Source: Streptomyces lasiicapitis
GTDB lineage: Bacteria; Actinomycetota; Actinomycetes; Streptomycetales; Streptomycetaceae
Assembly (NCBI RefSeq): GCF_014646335.1
Contig: NZ_BMNG01000005.1
Span: forward strand, 62,001 to 126,000
Length of the DNA stretch: 64,000 nucleotides
Direction of reading: 5' to 3'
In this document: in pieces, positions 8,033 through 17,959 of the stretch
Position numbering within the stretch: position 1 is the stretch's first letter
Layout of the letters: each line of letters begins with the position of its first letter
Position numbers and translations under genes: made by a program
Notes under the pieces: generated by a model
Told to the model about the DNA's origin: nothing
Seen by the model: only the letters and a program-made list of their open reading frames with translations
Databases searched by the model: none

Positions 8033-8482
8033 ATGCAGACGATCTGGCTCGGCGGAGCCGAGTGGCAGGCGGTCCTCCGGATCGGGCTCGGCCTGTGGTG
8101 GCTGGAGAGCTGGCGCCACAAGGACAAGAAGACGTGGTTCACCGGGGGCGGCATCGGCTGGGCGGCGGGCATCGCCGAGAAGCACCGCTGGTCCGTCGTG
8201 AGCCGCGGCTTCGACAGCGTGGTGAAGCCGCGCCAACGGCTGATGGCGTACGTCGTCGCCTACGCGGAACTGGCCCTCGGCCTGGGCCTCATCGCCGGAT
8301 TCCTCACGCCGATCGCCCTCGTCGGCGGGCTCGTGCTCAACCTGATCTACCTCGTACTCATGATCCACGACTGGGCGGAGCAGGGGCAGAACCTCATGAT
8401 GGCCCTGATCTCGGCGGTGGCGTTCTTCGGGATGAGCTGGCAAGTGTGGTCGGTGGACAACGCGTTGGGGCTCTTCCTCTGA
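8033..8482 (+). CDS. DoxX family membrane protein
   Basis: 149 residues with about four hydrophobic helices; the clearest are LMAYVVAYAELALGLGLIAGFL, LVGGLVLNLIYLVLMI and MMALISAVAFFGMSW. The N-terminal RIGLGLWWLESW is typical of the family. DoxX proteins are integral membrane subunits linked to quinone or thiol redox processes; no partner is visible here. GGAAGG lies about 7 bases before ATG 8033. Divergent from the amidohydrolase, with operator-like dyads between. Confidence 0.85.
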   Translation: MQTIWLGGAEWQAVLRIGLGLWWLESWRHKDKKTWFTGGGIGWAAGIAEKHRWSVVSRGFDSVVKPRQRLMAYVVAYAELALGLGLIAGFLTPIALVGGLVLNLIYLVLMIHDWAEQGQNLMMALISAVAFFGMSWQVWSVDNALGLFL

Positions 8483-8485
8483 GAG

Positions 8486-8539
8486 GGACGATCCGAGAAG
8501 GACGATCGGAGACGGACGATCCGAGACGGACAAGGAGAC
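8486..8539 (+). repeat. 14-bp tandem repeat between DoxX and the next gene
   Basis: Three 14-bp units (8486-8499, 8500-8513, 8514-8527; consensus GGACGATCCGAGAC) and a shortened fourth unit at 8528-8539 that includes the ribosome binding site AAGGAG of the next gene. It fills nearly the whole gap after the DoxX stop. Confidence 0.8.
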
Positions 8540-8544
8540 GGCCA

Positions 8545-9138
8545 GTGAGCGAACTCAACCGCGACGAGCAGCAGCCGGAAGCGCCACCCTCGGCGGAGGC
8601 CGCCCTCAGGGCGGGCCACTCGGCCCGTGCCCGAAGCGCCGCAGCCCGCGCGGCGGCGGTCAGCCGGTACATCGAGCAGGGGGAACCCGGATCTGCGGCG
8701 GCCGCCCAGGAGGTCGCATGGAAGGCGGCCCACGCCGCCCGCGTGTCCGCGCAGGCCGTCGCGGTGCTGGCCGAGAGCGCCCCGGCCCCGGCGGCGGACT
8801 CGCGCTGCGCGCGCAACGCGTCCGCGTCGGCGGCTCAGGCCGCGCGCATGGGGCAGCTCCACGACGGCGAAGGTGACGCGGACAGCGACGGTGAAGGTGA
8901 CCGTGGCCTCGCCGCTGCCGCCTGCCGCGCGGCCCTCAAGGCGTCGCAAGCCGCCGCCGAAGCCGCGAAGGCGGGCGAGCTGGGCGAGAACACGGCCCTG
9001 AACGCGGCGGCCGACGACGCCGAGGCGGCCGCGGTCGCCTCGGCGGTGACGGCGGGGTGGATGCGGCCCGGGGACGACGCGCCTCAGGTGGCGACAGGGA
9101 TGCGGAGCACTGAGCTGATGCACATGCTGCATCTGTGA
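8545..9138 (+). CDS. Alanine-rich conserved hypothetical protein
   Basis: 197 residues, strongly Ala/Arg/Glu-rich, predicted mostly helical (runs such as SARARSAAARAAAVSRYI and AACRAALKASQAAAEAAKAG), with no signal peptide, no membrane segment and two scattered cysteines. I do not recognise a family. GTG 8545 has AAGGAG 7 bases upstream. A Gly/Asp-rich break (GEGDADSDGEGDRG) divides it into two helical halves. It lies 62 bp after the DoxX stop, so cotranscription is likely. Confidence 0.6.
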   Translation: MSELNRDEQQPEAPPSAEAALRAGHSARARSAAARAAAVSRYIEQGEPGSAAAAQEVAWKAAHAARVSAQAVAVLAESAPAPAADSRCARNASASAAQAARMGQLHDGEGDADSDGEGDRGLAAAACRAALKASQAAAEAAKAGELGENTALNAAADDAEAAAVASAVTAGWMRPGDDAPQVATGMRSTELMHMLHL

Positions 9139-9264
9139 CGGACGCCTAGGGTGCTTGCGGCTCCTGCGCCCGTGTGGCGTGGATCACCCTCAGGGAGCGA
9201 TCAGTTCGGGTGGCGACGGCTGTCCTATGGGCAGTCGTTGTCCAGCACCGGGGAGGGTGTTCCG

Positions 9265-9483
9265 ATGTCCACTGCCGCCGCCAAGGGTCCCGCCAGCTAC
9301 TTTCCCTCGATCGAGAAGAAGTACGGGCGGGCGATCGCCGAGTGGGAAGGGCTGATCCGGGGGTCCGAGCTCAGCAAGCACATGGAGCTCGTGGCCTGGC
9401 TGAAGGCCGAGCACGGGCTGGGGCACGGGCACGCCAACGCGCTCGTGAAGTACACCCTGGACGGGGGGTCGCAGAGCTCGTGA
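9265..9483 (+). CDS. DUF4287 domain-containing small protein
   Basis: 72 residues; the pattern SYFPSIEKKYGR, then W-x-G-L, and HGLGHGHANALVKYTL matches the DUF4287 family of small cytosolic actinobacterial proteins of unknown role. GGGAGG at 9251-9256 lies 8 bases before ATG 9265. It converges with the next gene, with 5 bases between the stops. Confidence 0.8.
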   Translation: MSTAAAKGPASYFPSIEKKYGRAIAEWEGLIRGSELSKHMELVAWLKAEHGLGHGHANALVKYTLDGGSQSS

Positions 9484-9488
9484 AGGGC

Positions 9489-10001
9489 TCAGCGGGCGCC
9501 GGCGGTGCCGGCGAGTGACGTGCGGGCGGTGCGTGCCTTGAGGGCCGCCGCCGCTGCCGCCAGGACCGCCGCCGTGATCGTCAGCGTCAGCGCCGCCGGA
9601 TTGACGTAGTCGGGGACGCCCACCGCGTACGTCGTGCCGTCCGTCGTGTGGCAGCCGAAGCGCAGCGGGAAGTACGTGGCGCTGTAGCCGTCGATCGCCG
9701 TCACGTCGACCGGGCCCTCCGCCGCGCTGCACGCCGGACCCCGCTCCGTGTCGTCGAACGCGAGGAGGTGGGCGGCGCCCCAGGCGTACGCGGCGAGCGC
9801 GCCCGCCCCTGCCAGGGAGGCGGCGGCGCGGAGGGCGTGCGGGAGCGGGCGCGTGGCGCCGGCCTGCCGGTCGGCCCGGATGACCCTGCGTACGAAAGTG
9901 ACGCAGCCGTACGCCGCGAGGCTCGCCGCCAGCACCGTGCAGATGAAGACGATGCCCAGCAGCGCCATGACGTTGTGGCCGTCGAACGGGTCCGTGGACA
10001 T
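9489..10001 (-). CDS. Hypothetical membrane protein
   Basis: 170 residues from ATG 10001, chosen because the segment before it in the longer frame is non-hydrophobic and a purine-rich GGGGGATCAGAG precedes it. Three hydrophobic segments: VMALLGIVFICTVLAASL, LAGAGALAAYAWGAAHLL and a C-terminal LTLTITAAVLAAAAAAL. Between the second and third is a loop of about 50 residues with two cysteines (RGPACSAA and RFGCHTT) that may form a disulfide outside the cell. I do not recognise a family. Confidence 0.6.
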   Translation of the reverse strand: MSTDPFDGHNVMALLGIVFICTVLAASLAAYGCVTFVRRVIRADRQAGATRPLPHALRAAASLAGAGALAAYAWGAAHLLAFDDTERGPACSAAEGPVDVTAIDGYSATYFPLRFGCHTTDGTTYAVGVPDYVNPAALTLTITAAVLAAAAAALKARTARTSLAGTAGAR

Positions 10002-10178
10002 GCTCTCTGATCCCCCAGCTTGATCCCTGTTTGTCCCGATAACTCCGATCGGTCCGAACATAGCGTTCCGATTATCGGTCGGAGGAATCTATCAGGGTCC
10101 GGCATGTCTGGATTTGCGTCCTGCCCGGTGCGGGGGCCCGCCGGTACGGCTGCTCAGGGCGCCCCCGCCAGAAGAGTG

Positions 10179-10214
10179 CGTCTGCGCGGCCGCTCCCCTG
10201 CGGCCGCGCAGACG
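10179..10214 (+). terminator. 15-bp perfect GC-rich hairpin in a divergent intergenic region
   Basis: Bases 10179-10193 and 10200-10214 are perfectly complementary with a 6-base loop (TCCCCT). The strength fits a terminator, but both flanking genes start away from it, so it would have to end an unannotated transcript or act in a leader. Confidence 0.5.
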
Positions 10215-10373
10215 GGGTGCGGTGGACGCTGGACATGTCCTCAGCCAGGCCGCACCAGGACGGCTCCGACGCGGCGGCTCCGCTGCGCATCGGGACCTGT
10301 GTCCGGGGGTTGTTCCGTATCGTCTGGGGTTGTTACGTAGTCAACAGTGCCGTGAGCGGGGCGGGTTGCGCAG

Positions 10374-10440
10374 GGGCCGATTGGCCCTCCTCCGGGGCCG
10401 CTCGGCCCCCGCGTCCGCCGTGCGCCGGGCCGTTCGGCCC
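10374..10440. promoter_or_regulatory. Three DevR/OsdR-type palindromic boxes
   Basis: GGGCC-N4-GGCCC occurs at 10374-10387 (GATT centre), 10395-10408 (GCTC centre, extended to 6+4+6 at 10394-10409) and 10427-10440 (GTTC centre). Box starts are 21 and 32 bp apart, two and three helical turns. The format matches the DosR/DevR box GGGNC-N4-GNCCC. They lie 90-160 bp before the DevR-like regulator gene. Confidence 0.65.
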
Positions 10441-10530
10441 CTGGCAGGGAGCAAGCCCTTTCCGTCACGATCGAATCGAAGAGATGCCGGACCGACCGCA
10501 GAGGCATGCCGGGCCGACCAAGGGGTGGAC

Positions 10531-11220
10531 ATGGTGGACATGGACAACAGTGCCGTCATCCGCGTGTTCCTTCTCGACGACCACGAAGTCGTCCGCCGAG
10601 GGCTGCGCGACCTCCTCGGCGGGGAGCCCGGGATCGAGGTGGTCGGGGAGGCCGCCAGCGGGGAGCAGGCCCTGGCCCGTGGGCCCGCGCTGCGGCCCGA
10701 CGTCGCCGTGCTCGACGTACGCCTCCCGGACGGGGACGGCATCACGGTGTGCCGTGAACTCCGGTCGCTCATGCCAGAGTTGGCCTGCCTGATGCTCACG
10801 TCCTTCGACGACGAGGACGCCCTCCTCGACGCCATCATGGCGGGCGCCGCGGGCTACGTACTCAAGCAGATCAAGGGGTCGGACCTCGTCACCGCGGTGC
10901 GCACGGTCGCCTCCGGGCAGTCGCTGCTCGACCCGGCGACGACGGCCCGGCTGATGCGGTCGCTGCGCGCGGACGAGGGGGAGCCTGCGGCTCAGGACGC
11001 GCGGTTGGCCGGCCTGACCGAGCGCGAGCGTGCCATCCTCGCGCTCATCGGGGAGGGGCTTACCAACCGGCAGATCGGGGGGAAGCTTTATCTGTCCGAG
11101 AAGACCGTGAAGAATCACATCTCGCGGATGTTGGCGAAGCTCGGCGTCGAGCGGCGGGTGCAGGCTGCTGTGCTTGCCGCGCAGGTCACGCGTGCCGCCG
11201 TGGAGCAGCGGAACTCCTAG
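10531..11220 (+). CDS. NarL/LuxR-type response regulator, DevR/OsdR-like
   Basis: 229 residues. The receiver domain spans about 9-130 with acidic pair D16/D17, phosphoacceptor D62 ([13 protein letters not shown]) and K112; the LuxR HTH spans about 165-222 ([34 protein letters not shown]). The sequence is closest to the mycobacterial DosR/DevR and streptomycete OsdR group, which controls hypoxia, NO and dormancy genes. ATG 10531 has AAGGGG 5 bases upstream; ATG 10540 is an alternative. The gene for a GAF-GAF histidine kinase lies convergent immediately downstream, and the boxes at 10374-10440 suggest autoregulation. Confidence 0.9.
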   Translation: MVDMDNSAVIRVFLLDDHEVVRRGLRDLLGGEPGIEVVGEAASGEQALARGPALRPDVAVLDVRLPDGDGITVCRELRSLMPELACLMLTSFDDEDALLDAIMAGAAGYVLKQIKGSDLVTAVRTVASGQSLLDPATTARLMRSLRADEGEPAAQDARLAGLTERERAILALIGEGLTNRQIGGKLYLSEKTVKNHISRMLAKLGVERRVQAAVLAAQVTRAAVEQRNS

Positions 11221-11307
11221 TCCCGCCGCTCTGCGTTCATCTGCGGCTCCGCCGCCCTGTATGGGGGCTGCGCCCCCTCTCCCCCTGCTCTTCGCCGCTT
11301 CGCGGCT

Positions 11308-13145
<1,838 letters not shown>

Positions 13146-13298
13146 TCACCGTAGCCGGTGAGTGGCGCTGCGTGGAGGTAGTTCGCGTGCTTGGTACACC
13201 GGCCGCGAATTCCGGTCCCGCGGGAACCCCCGTCTCGTACGTCCCGACCAACTGTCCGAACGCATACGTGAGTTGAACGCGAGCGAGGAGGGTCCGGG

Positions 13299-14009
13299 AT
13301 GGATCGCAGAGGTCTGTTGAGGTCCACGGCCGCCGTGGGGGCCGCGGGGGCGACGGTCGCGTGGGGCGCGGGCGCGGGTGTGGCACAGGCGCGCGGGCGG
13401 AAGCCGCTGCGCGTGCACATCGTCGTCTTCGACGGCGTCGAGGAGCTCGACTTCGCGGGGCCCCTTGAGGTCTTCGGTGCCGCGCGCTCCGTGGGGCAGC
13501 CGGTCGAGACGAAGCTGGTCACCAGCGGTGGGGCGGGCGGTTTCACCGGGCGGTTCGGTACGCGCGTGACGGGCGTCGGGGCCTGGGAGCCGGGGGCGGC
13601 CGACGTGGTCGTCGTGCCCGGCGGCGGCTTCGGGCAGCGGGACGGCGCCGGGATCTGGGCCGAGATCAAGAAGGGCCGGCTGACCCGGGCGCTGCGGGAG
13701 GCCGCCCGCCCCGACCTCACCCTGCTCGGCGTCTGCACGGGCGTGGTCGTGCTGCACGCGGCCGGGCTCATCGGCGGCCGCCCGTGCACCACGCACCACC
13801 GCGCCAAGGACTACCTGCGCGAGCAGGGCGCCGACGTGCGCGACGCCCGCGTGGTCGACGACGGCGGCGACCTGGTGTGCGCGGGCGGCGTCAGCTCCGG
13901 GATCGACGGCGCGCTGTGGGTCCTGGAGCGGGCGGTCGGGTCCGCCGCGGTCGGCCAGGTCGAGTCGCTGATGGAGTTCGAGCGGCGGGGGACGGTGCTG
14001 CGTACGTAG
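13299..14009 (+). CDS. Exported DJ-1/PfpI family protein
   Basis: 236 residues. The N terminus MDRRGLLRSTAAVGAAGA has a twin arginine and hydrophobic core, so Tat export is likely. The DJ-1/PfpI domain follows: FDGVEELDFAGPLEVF, then VPGGG, and the nucleophile elbow LLGVCTGVVVL with Cys146; TTHHRAKD supplies His. This is the arrangement of isonitrile-hydratase-like and AraC-N-terminal-like members. Substrate unknown. Divergent from the histidine kinase; no partner is obvious. Confidence 0.82.
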   Translation: MDRRGLLRSTAAVGAAGATVAWGAGAGVAQARGRKPLRVHIVVFDGVEELDFAGPLEVFGAARSVGQPVETKLVTSGGAGGFTGRFGTRVTGVGAWEPGAADVVVVPGGGFGQRDGAGIWAEIKKGRLTRALREAARPDLTLLGVCTGVVVLHAAGLIGGRPCTTHHRAKDYLREQGADVRDARVVDDGGDLVCAGGVSSGIDGALWVLERAVGSAAVGQVESLMEFERRGTVLRT

Positions 14010-14188
14010 CCGACGGTGCTGCGTACGCGGCTGACGCGGCCTGTGCGAGTCGGTCGCGCGGCACGCTGGCGGGGTGGGCGCTGGCGGCGATGCTGATCGC
14101 GGGGCTCACGGGGGTGTTCAAGCGGTTGTGAGGGGGCGGGCGGGGCGCCCTTGGGGAGGGGTCACCGTCCGGCGCCTTCGAGGCGGGC

Positions 14189-15139
14189 TCACCCCGCGTC
14201 GGCCGCGCACCGGAAGCCGTTGTTGCCGCTGCTGGAGTCCGGGGAGTTGGCGGTGCGGGACGCCACCGTGTAGCGGGCGCAGTACGAGTCGTGGCAGAGG
14301 TAGGAGCCGCCGCGCAGGACGCGTTCGGTGCCGCCGCTGTCGTCCTGCGGGCCGCGCGGGTTCACCAGCGGCCCTGTCGGATGCGTGGCCGTGAACCGGT
14401 CGGCCACCCACTCCCACACATTGCCCACCGTGTTGAACAGGCCGTAGGCGTTGGGCCTGTACGCGTCGACGGGCGCCGTCCCCACGTACCCGTCCTCGGC
14501 CGTGTTCCGCGCCGGGAAGTCGCCCTGCCAGATGTTGCACCGCCACCGCCCGCGCCGCGTCAGCTCGTCGCCCCACGGGTAGCGGGCCTGGTCGAGCCCG
14601 CCGCGCGCGGCGTACTCCCACTCGGCCTCGGTCGGCAGCCGCTTGCCCGCCCAGGCGGCGAAGGCGCGGGCGTCGCCCCAACTCACGTGCACGACGGGGT
14701 GGTTGGCGCGCTCACGCATGACGTCGCTCCCCGGGCCTTCCGGTGCCCGCCAGGTCGCCTCCTGGACGCCGCGCCACCAGGGGGTGCCGTCCGGGGCGGG
14801 CGAGGCGTGTGCGAGGGCGGGCGGCAGCAGGCCCGCGAAGACGTACGACCAGCCGTGCCGTTCGGCGTCCGTGACATGGCCGGTGTCCTTGACGAAGGCG
14901 GCGAAGCGGGCGTTGGTGACGGCGCAGGGGTCGACGCGGAAAGGGTCGAGGGTGACCGCGCGGACGGGACCCTCGCCGTCGGCGGCGTGCCCGTGCCCGT
15001 GCCCGCCGGAGGCGCCCATACGGAAGGTGCCGCCCGGGAGCGCGACCATCTTGCTCAGGGCTTCGGCGCGCTTGGTTGCGACTTGGGCGCGCTCGCTCAC
15101 CGCTGGGGTGCGCTTGCGCCCGGCTTCGGCGCGGCTCAT
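14189..15139 (-). CDS. Formylglycine-generating enzyme (SUMF1/FGE family)
   Basis: 316 residues. FGE oxidises a cysteine in a CxPxR sequence of sulfatases to formylglycine. The family core is complete: GGTFRMGA near the start, PVVHVSWGDARAFAAWAGKRLPTEAEWEYAARGG, GNVWEWVADRF, and RGGSYLCHDSYCARY with the copper/active-site pair Cys282 and Cys287, then RTANSPDSSSGNNGFRC. The cysteine pair argues for a true enzyme rather than a cysteine-less homologue. ATG 15139 gives a short charged leader before the domain. No sulfatase gene is visible in the window, so the substrate is encoded elsewhere. Confidence 0.88.
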   Translation of the reverse strand: MSRAEAGRKRTPAVSERAQVATKRAEALSKMVALPGGTFRMGASGGHGHGHAADGEGPVRAVTLDPFRVDPCAVTNARFAAFVKDTGHVTDAERHGWSYVFAGLLPPALAHASPAPDGTPWWRGVQEATWRAPEGPGSDVMRERANHPVVHVSWGDARAFAAWAGKRLPTEAEWEYAARGGLDQARYPWGDELTRRGRWRCNIWQGDFPARNTAEDGYVGTAPVDAYRPNAYGLFNTVGNVWEWVADRFTATHPTGPLVNPRGPQDDSGGTERVLRGGSYLCHDSYCARYTVASRTANSPDSSSGNNGFRCAADAG

Positions 15140-15260
15140 CGCGTGATCGTCGCACACGCGTAGTTCCGCAAGGGGGCCGGTGGTGTCACCATGCGGAGTC
15201 CAGGTGCGGCGTGCGGGGTGGTGCGACGCGGGGTCACGGGGTGCGGGGTGGGAGGCGTGC

Positions 15261-15788
15261 ATGGCTGAGGTGTTCTTGCGACGGCTGACGCGGTGGCAGG
15301 CGGAACAGCAGCGCGAGGTGATGGCGAACTTGTACGTGGAGTGCCACGGCCTGGACGGGCCGGGGAGCGGCGCGGTGCGCCAGGGATTCCTGGAGCGGTT
15401 CGAACGGCACGTGCAGGAACCGGACTTCGACATGGTGACCGCCAACTCGGGAGCGGTGCTGGCCGGTTGTCTGTACGGCTTCCGGGCCGAGCGGGGCGGG
15501 GTGCTCGCGGACACGCTGCGGAACATCCTGCCGACGGAGGCGGCGGCCCAGGCCGGGGCGGGGCGCCTCTTCGTGATCACGGAACTGATGGTGGTGCCGG
15601 AGTACCGGCGCCTGGGCGTGGCCACCCGGCTCCGGGACCTCCTGCTGTCCCGCCACACCGCCGACGTGATCGTCGCGGCGACGCCGCCGGGGGCCGCGCA
15701 CGAGGTCCTGCGGGCGTGGTCGTACGCGAAGCTGGGCGAGCTGGCGTCGCCGCCGAGGGAGGCGTGGCTGGGGCCGGGGCCGGCGTAG
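15261..15788 (+). CDS. GNAT family N-acetyltransferase
   Basis: 175 residues; the acetyl-CoA binding motif is seen in RLFVITELMVVPEYRRLGVATRLRDLLLSR (about residues 98-128). The acceptor cannot be predicted. ATG 15261 has GGAGG 5 bases upstream. The gene is divergent from FGE and followed by the S9 peptidase gene after a gap with DnaA-like boxes. Confidence 0.8.
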   Translation: MAEVFLRRLTRWQAEQQREVMANLYVECHGLDGPGSGAVRQGFLERFERHVQEPDFDMVTANSGAVLAGCLYGFRAERGGVLADTLRNILPTEAAAQAGAGRLFVITELMVVPEYRRLGVATRLRDLLLSRHTADVIVAATPPGAAHEVLRAWSYAKLGELASPPREAWLGPGPA

Positions 15789-15800
15789 CGGGCGAACCGG

Positions 15801-15858
15801 GGGTCCACAGGGCAGGCGGCGCGAGGTTGTCCACAGGCTGGGGCTGCCGTTGTCCACA
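15801..15858 (+). promoter_or_regulatory. Cluster of DnaA-box-like sequences
   Basis: TTGTCCACA, the consensus Streptomyces DnaA box, occurs exactly at 15827-15835 and 15850-15858 (23 bp apart, same orientation). A weaker GGGTCCACA is at 15801-15809. They lie 52-110 bp before the S9 peptidase start and outside any gene. The number is far below that of oriC. Confidence 0.6.
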
Positions 15859-15909
15859 GGTTGAGGGCCCTCCCAGCGGATCGTGGCCTGCTCCAGGCAC
15901 TATGGGGCC

Positions 15910-17769
15910 ATGAGTGACACGGGTACGCAGCCGAATGCAGGACCGGACGGGGCGGGGGCGACCGCGCCGGGCGCCGGGGCGACGATGCCGGACTGGGAGA
16001 AGCGCTTCCGCGCGCCCCGCGTCTCCCTGCCCGACTGGGCGGAGGACGCCCCGCACCGCTCCCTGTTCGTCTCGAACGCGACAGGGACGTACGAGCTGTA
16101 CGCATGGGACCGAGCCACCGGCGAGCAGCGCCAGGTGACGGACCGGCCGAACGGCACGACGGACGGCCTGCTCTCGCCGGACGGCCAGTGGATCTGGTGG
16201 TTCGACGACAAGGACGGCGACGAGTTCGGGGTGTGGCAGCGCCAGCCGTTCGACGGCAGCGGCACGGACGAGCCCGCGGTCCCGGGCCTCGATGCCTCCT
16301 ACCCGGCGGGCCTGGCCGTGGGCCGCGACGGCCGCACGGTGGTGGTGGGCCGCTCGACGGACGAGGACGGCTCGACGATCCATGTCGTACGTCCCGACGC
16401 GGCCCCCGGCGAGGCGCCCGCCGAGATCTACCGCCACCGCGAGTCCGCGGGCGTCGGCGACCTTTCGCACGACGGCACCCTGATCGCCGTCGAGCACACG
16501 GAGCACGGCGACGCGATGCACGCGGCGCTGCGCGTCGTACGCACCGACGGCTCGACGGTCGCGGAGCTGGACGACAGCAAGGGCGGCACGGTCGAGCTGG
16601 GCCTGGAGGTCCTCGGCTTCGCCCCGGTCGACGGCGACACCCGCCTCCTGGTGGGCCACCAGCGCCGTGGCCGCTGGGAGCCGATGGTGTGGGACGTCAC
16701 CACGGGCGAGGAGACGGACCTCGCCCTCGACCTGCCGGGCGACGTCTCCGCCGAGTGGTATCCCGACGGCTCCGCACTGCTCGTGGCCCACGGCTTCGAG
16801 GCCCGCGGCGACCTGTGGCGGTACGACTTCGCGACCCGCGAGCTGACCCCCGTGCCGACCCCGCGCGGCTCCGTCTCCGGCGCCACGGCCCGCCCCGACG
16901 GCACGGTGGAGTACATGTGGTCGTCGGCCGCCGAGCCGCCCGTCCTGCGCTCCACCTCCGGCCAGGTCGTCCTTGACCCGCCCGGCATGAAGGCGCCGGG
17001 CTCCGTGCCCGTGGAGGACGTGTGGGTTCAGGGCCCCGGCGGCCGCATCCACGCCCTCGTCCAGAAGCCCGCGGGCACCTCCGGCCCCCTCCCCACCGTC
17101 TTCGAGGTGCACGGCGGGCCCACCTGGCACGACAGCGACTCCTTCATGGCGGGCCCGGCCGCCTGGGTCGACCACGGGTACGCGGTGGTCCGCGTCAACT
17201 ACCGCGGCTCCACCGGCTACGGCCGCGAGTGGACCGACGCCCTCAAGCACCGCGTCGGCCTCATCGAGCTGGAGGACATCGCGGCGGTGCGCGCCTGGGC
17301 CGTCGACTCCGGCCTCGCCGACCCCGACCGCCTCGTCCTCGCCGGCGGCTCCTGGGGCGGCTACCTCACGCTCCTCGGCCTCGGCACGCAGCCCGACGCG
17401 TGGGCCCTCGGCCTCGCCGCGGTCCCCGTCGCCGACTACGTGACCGCCTACCACGACGAGATGGAGGCCCTGAAGGCCATCGACCGCACGTTCTTCGGCG
17501 GCACCCCCGAGGAGGTCCCCGAACGCTTCGAGGCCTCGTCCCCCCTCACCTACGTCGACGCCGTGAAGGTCCCCGTCTACATCTCCGCCGGCGTCAACGA
17601 CCCCCGCTGCCCGATCCGCCAGGTCGAGAACTACGTCAACCGCCTTGCGGCGCGCGATGCCGTCCACGAGGTGTACCGCTATGACGCGGGGCACGGCTCC
17701 TTGGTCGTGGACGAGCGGATCAAGCAGGTGGCGCTGGAGCTGGACTTCGCGGAACGGCACCTGGGGTAG
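15910..17769 (+). CDS. S9 family prolyl oligopeptidase-type serine peptidase
   Basis: 619 residues. The N-terminal two thirds form a beta-propeller-like region (TDGLLSPDGQWIWW and similar repeats); the C-terminal alpha/beta hydrolase domain starts near residue 385. Catalytic triad: Ser481 in GGSWGGY, Asp564 in GVNDPRCP, His595 in DAGHGS; HGGP at about 400 provides the oxyanion. This is the acylaminoacyl peptidase/dipeptidyl peptidase IV-like group acting on small peptides. No signal peptide, so probably cytosolic. DnaA-like boxes precede it and a 21-bp hairpin follows. Confidence 0.9.
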   Translation: MSDTGTQPNAGPDGAGATAPGAGATMPDWEKRFRAPRVSLPDWAEDAPHRSLFVSNATGTYELYAWDRATGEQRQVTDRPNGTTDGLLSPDGQWIWWFDDKDGDEFGVWQRQPFDGSGTDEPAVPGLDASYPAGLAVGRDGRTVVVGRSTDEDGSTIHVVRPDAAPGEAPAEIYRHRESAGVGDLSHDGTLIAVEHTEHGDAMHAALRVVRTDGSTVAELDDSKGGTVELGLEVLGFAPVDGDTRLLVGHQRRGRWEPMVWDVTTGEETDLALDLPGDVSAEWYPDGSALLVAHGFEARGDLWRYDFATRELTPVPTPRGSVSGATARPDGTVEYMWSSAAEPPVLRSTSGQVVLDPPGMKAPGSVPVEDVWVQGPGGRIHALVQKPAGTSGPLPTVFEVHGGPTWHDSDSFMAGPAAWVDHGYAVVRVNYRGSTGYGREWTDALKHRVGLIELEDIAAVRAWAVDSGLADPDRLVLAGGSWGGYLTLLGLGTQPDAWALGLAAVPVADYVTAYHDEMEALKAIDRTFFGGTPEEVPERFEASSPLTYVDAVKVPVYISAGVNDPRCPIRQVENYVNRLAARDAVHEVYRYDAGHGSLVVDERIKQVALELDFAERHLG

Positions 17770-17784
17770 GGCCTGGACCCCGCT

Positions 17785-17830
17785 CCTCAAACGCCGGAGG
17801 GGCTGGTTTCAGCCCGTCCGGCGTTTGAGG
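17785..17830 (+). terminator. Terminator made of two inverted dispersed-repeat cores
   Basis: Copies of the repeat core in opposite orientation (17785-17805 and 17810-17830) pair over 21 bp with one mismatch around a GTTT loop, 15 bases after the S9 peptidase stop. The repeat module continues to about 17945 with GGGGCGGAGCCCCC and GGGAAGGGGCGGGG motifs. Confidence 0.75.
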
Positions 17831-17959
17831 ACGAGGCCGTTCAGGCCGATACGGGGTCTGGGGCGGAGCCCCCCACGCGGCGGAGCCGCAAATCGTTACA
17901 GCCGGGAAGGGGCGGGGTGGGGGGAAAGCCCGCCGCAGGCGCCCCGTACCGTGGGTGGG

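Larger units (their letters stand above)
10002..10530. other. Long intergenic region with regulatory structure, no convincing gene
   Basis: This 529-bp gap separates two divergent genes. It holds CCGATAA repeats in inverted orientation at about 10037-10080, a 15-bp perfect hairpin (10179-10214) and three palindromic boxes (10374-10440). Short frames such as one from ATG 10104 lack a well-placed ribosome binding site. Confidence 0.6.

Noticed and set aside
10020..10340. Possible small gene between the membrane protein and DevR-like genes
   Set aside because: Arg/Pro-rich composition typical of shadow frames, and the GGAGG at 10081 is 18 bases from the ATG.
14032..14131. Short frame ending LAGWALAAMLIAGLTGVFKRL after the exported DJ-1 gene, looks like a membrane helix
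   Set aside because: No start codon with a ribosome binding site in frame; only a 13-codon reading from an internal ATG is possible.
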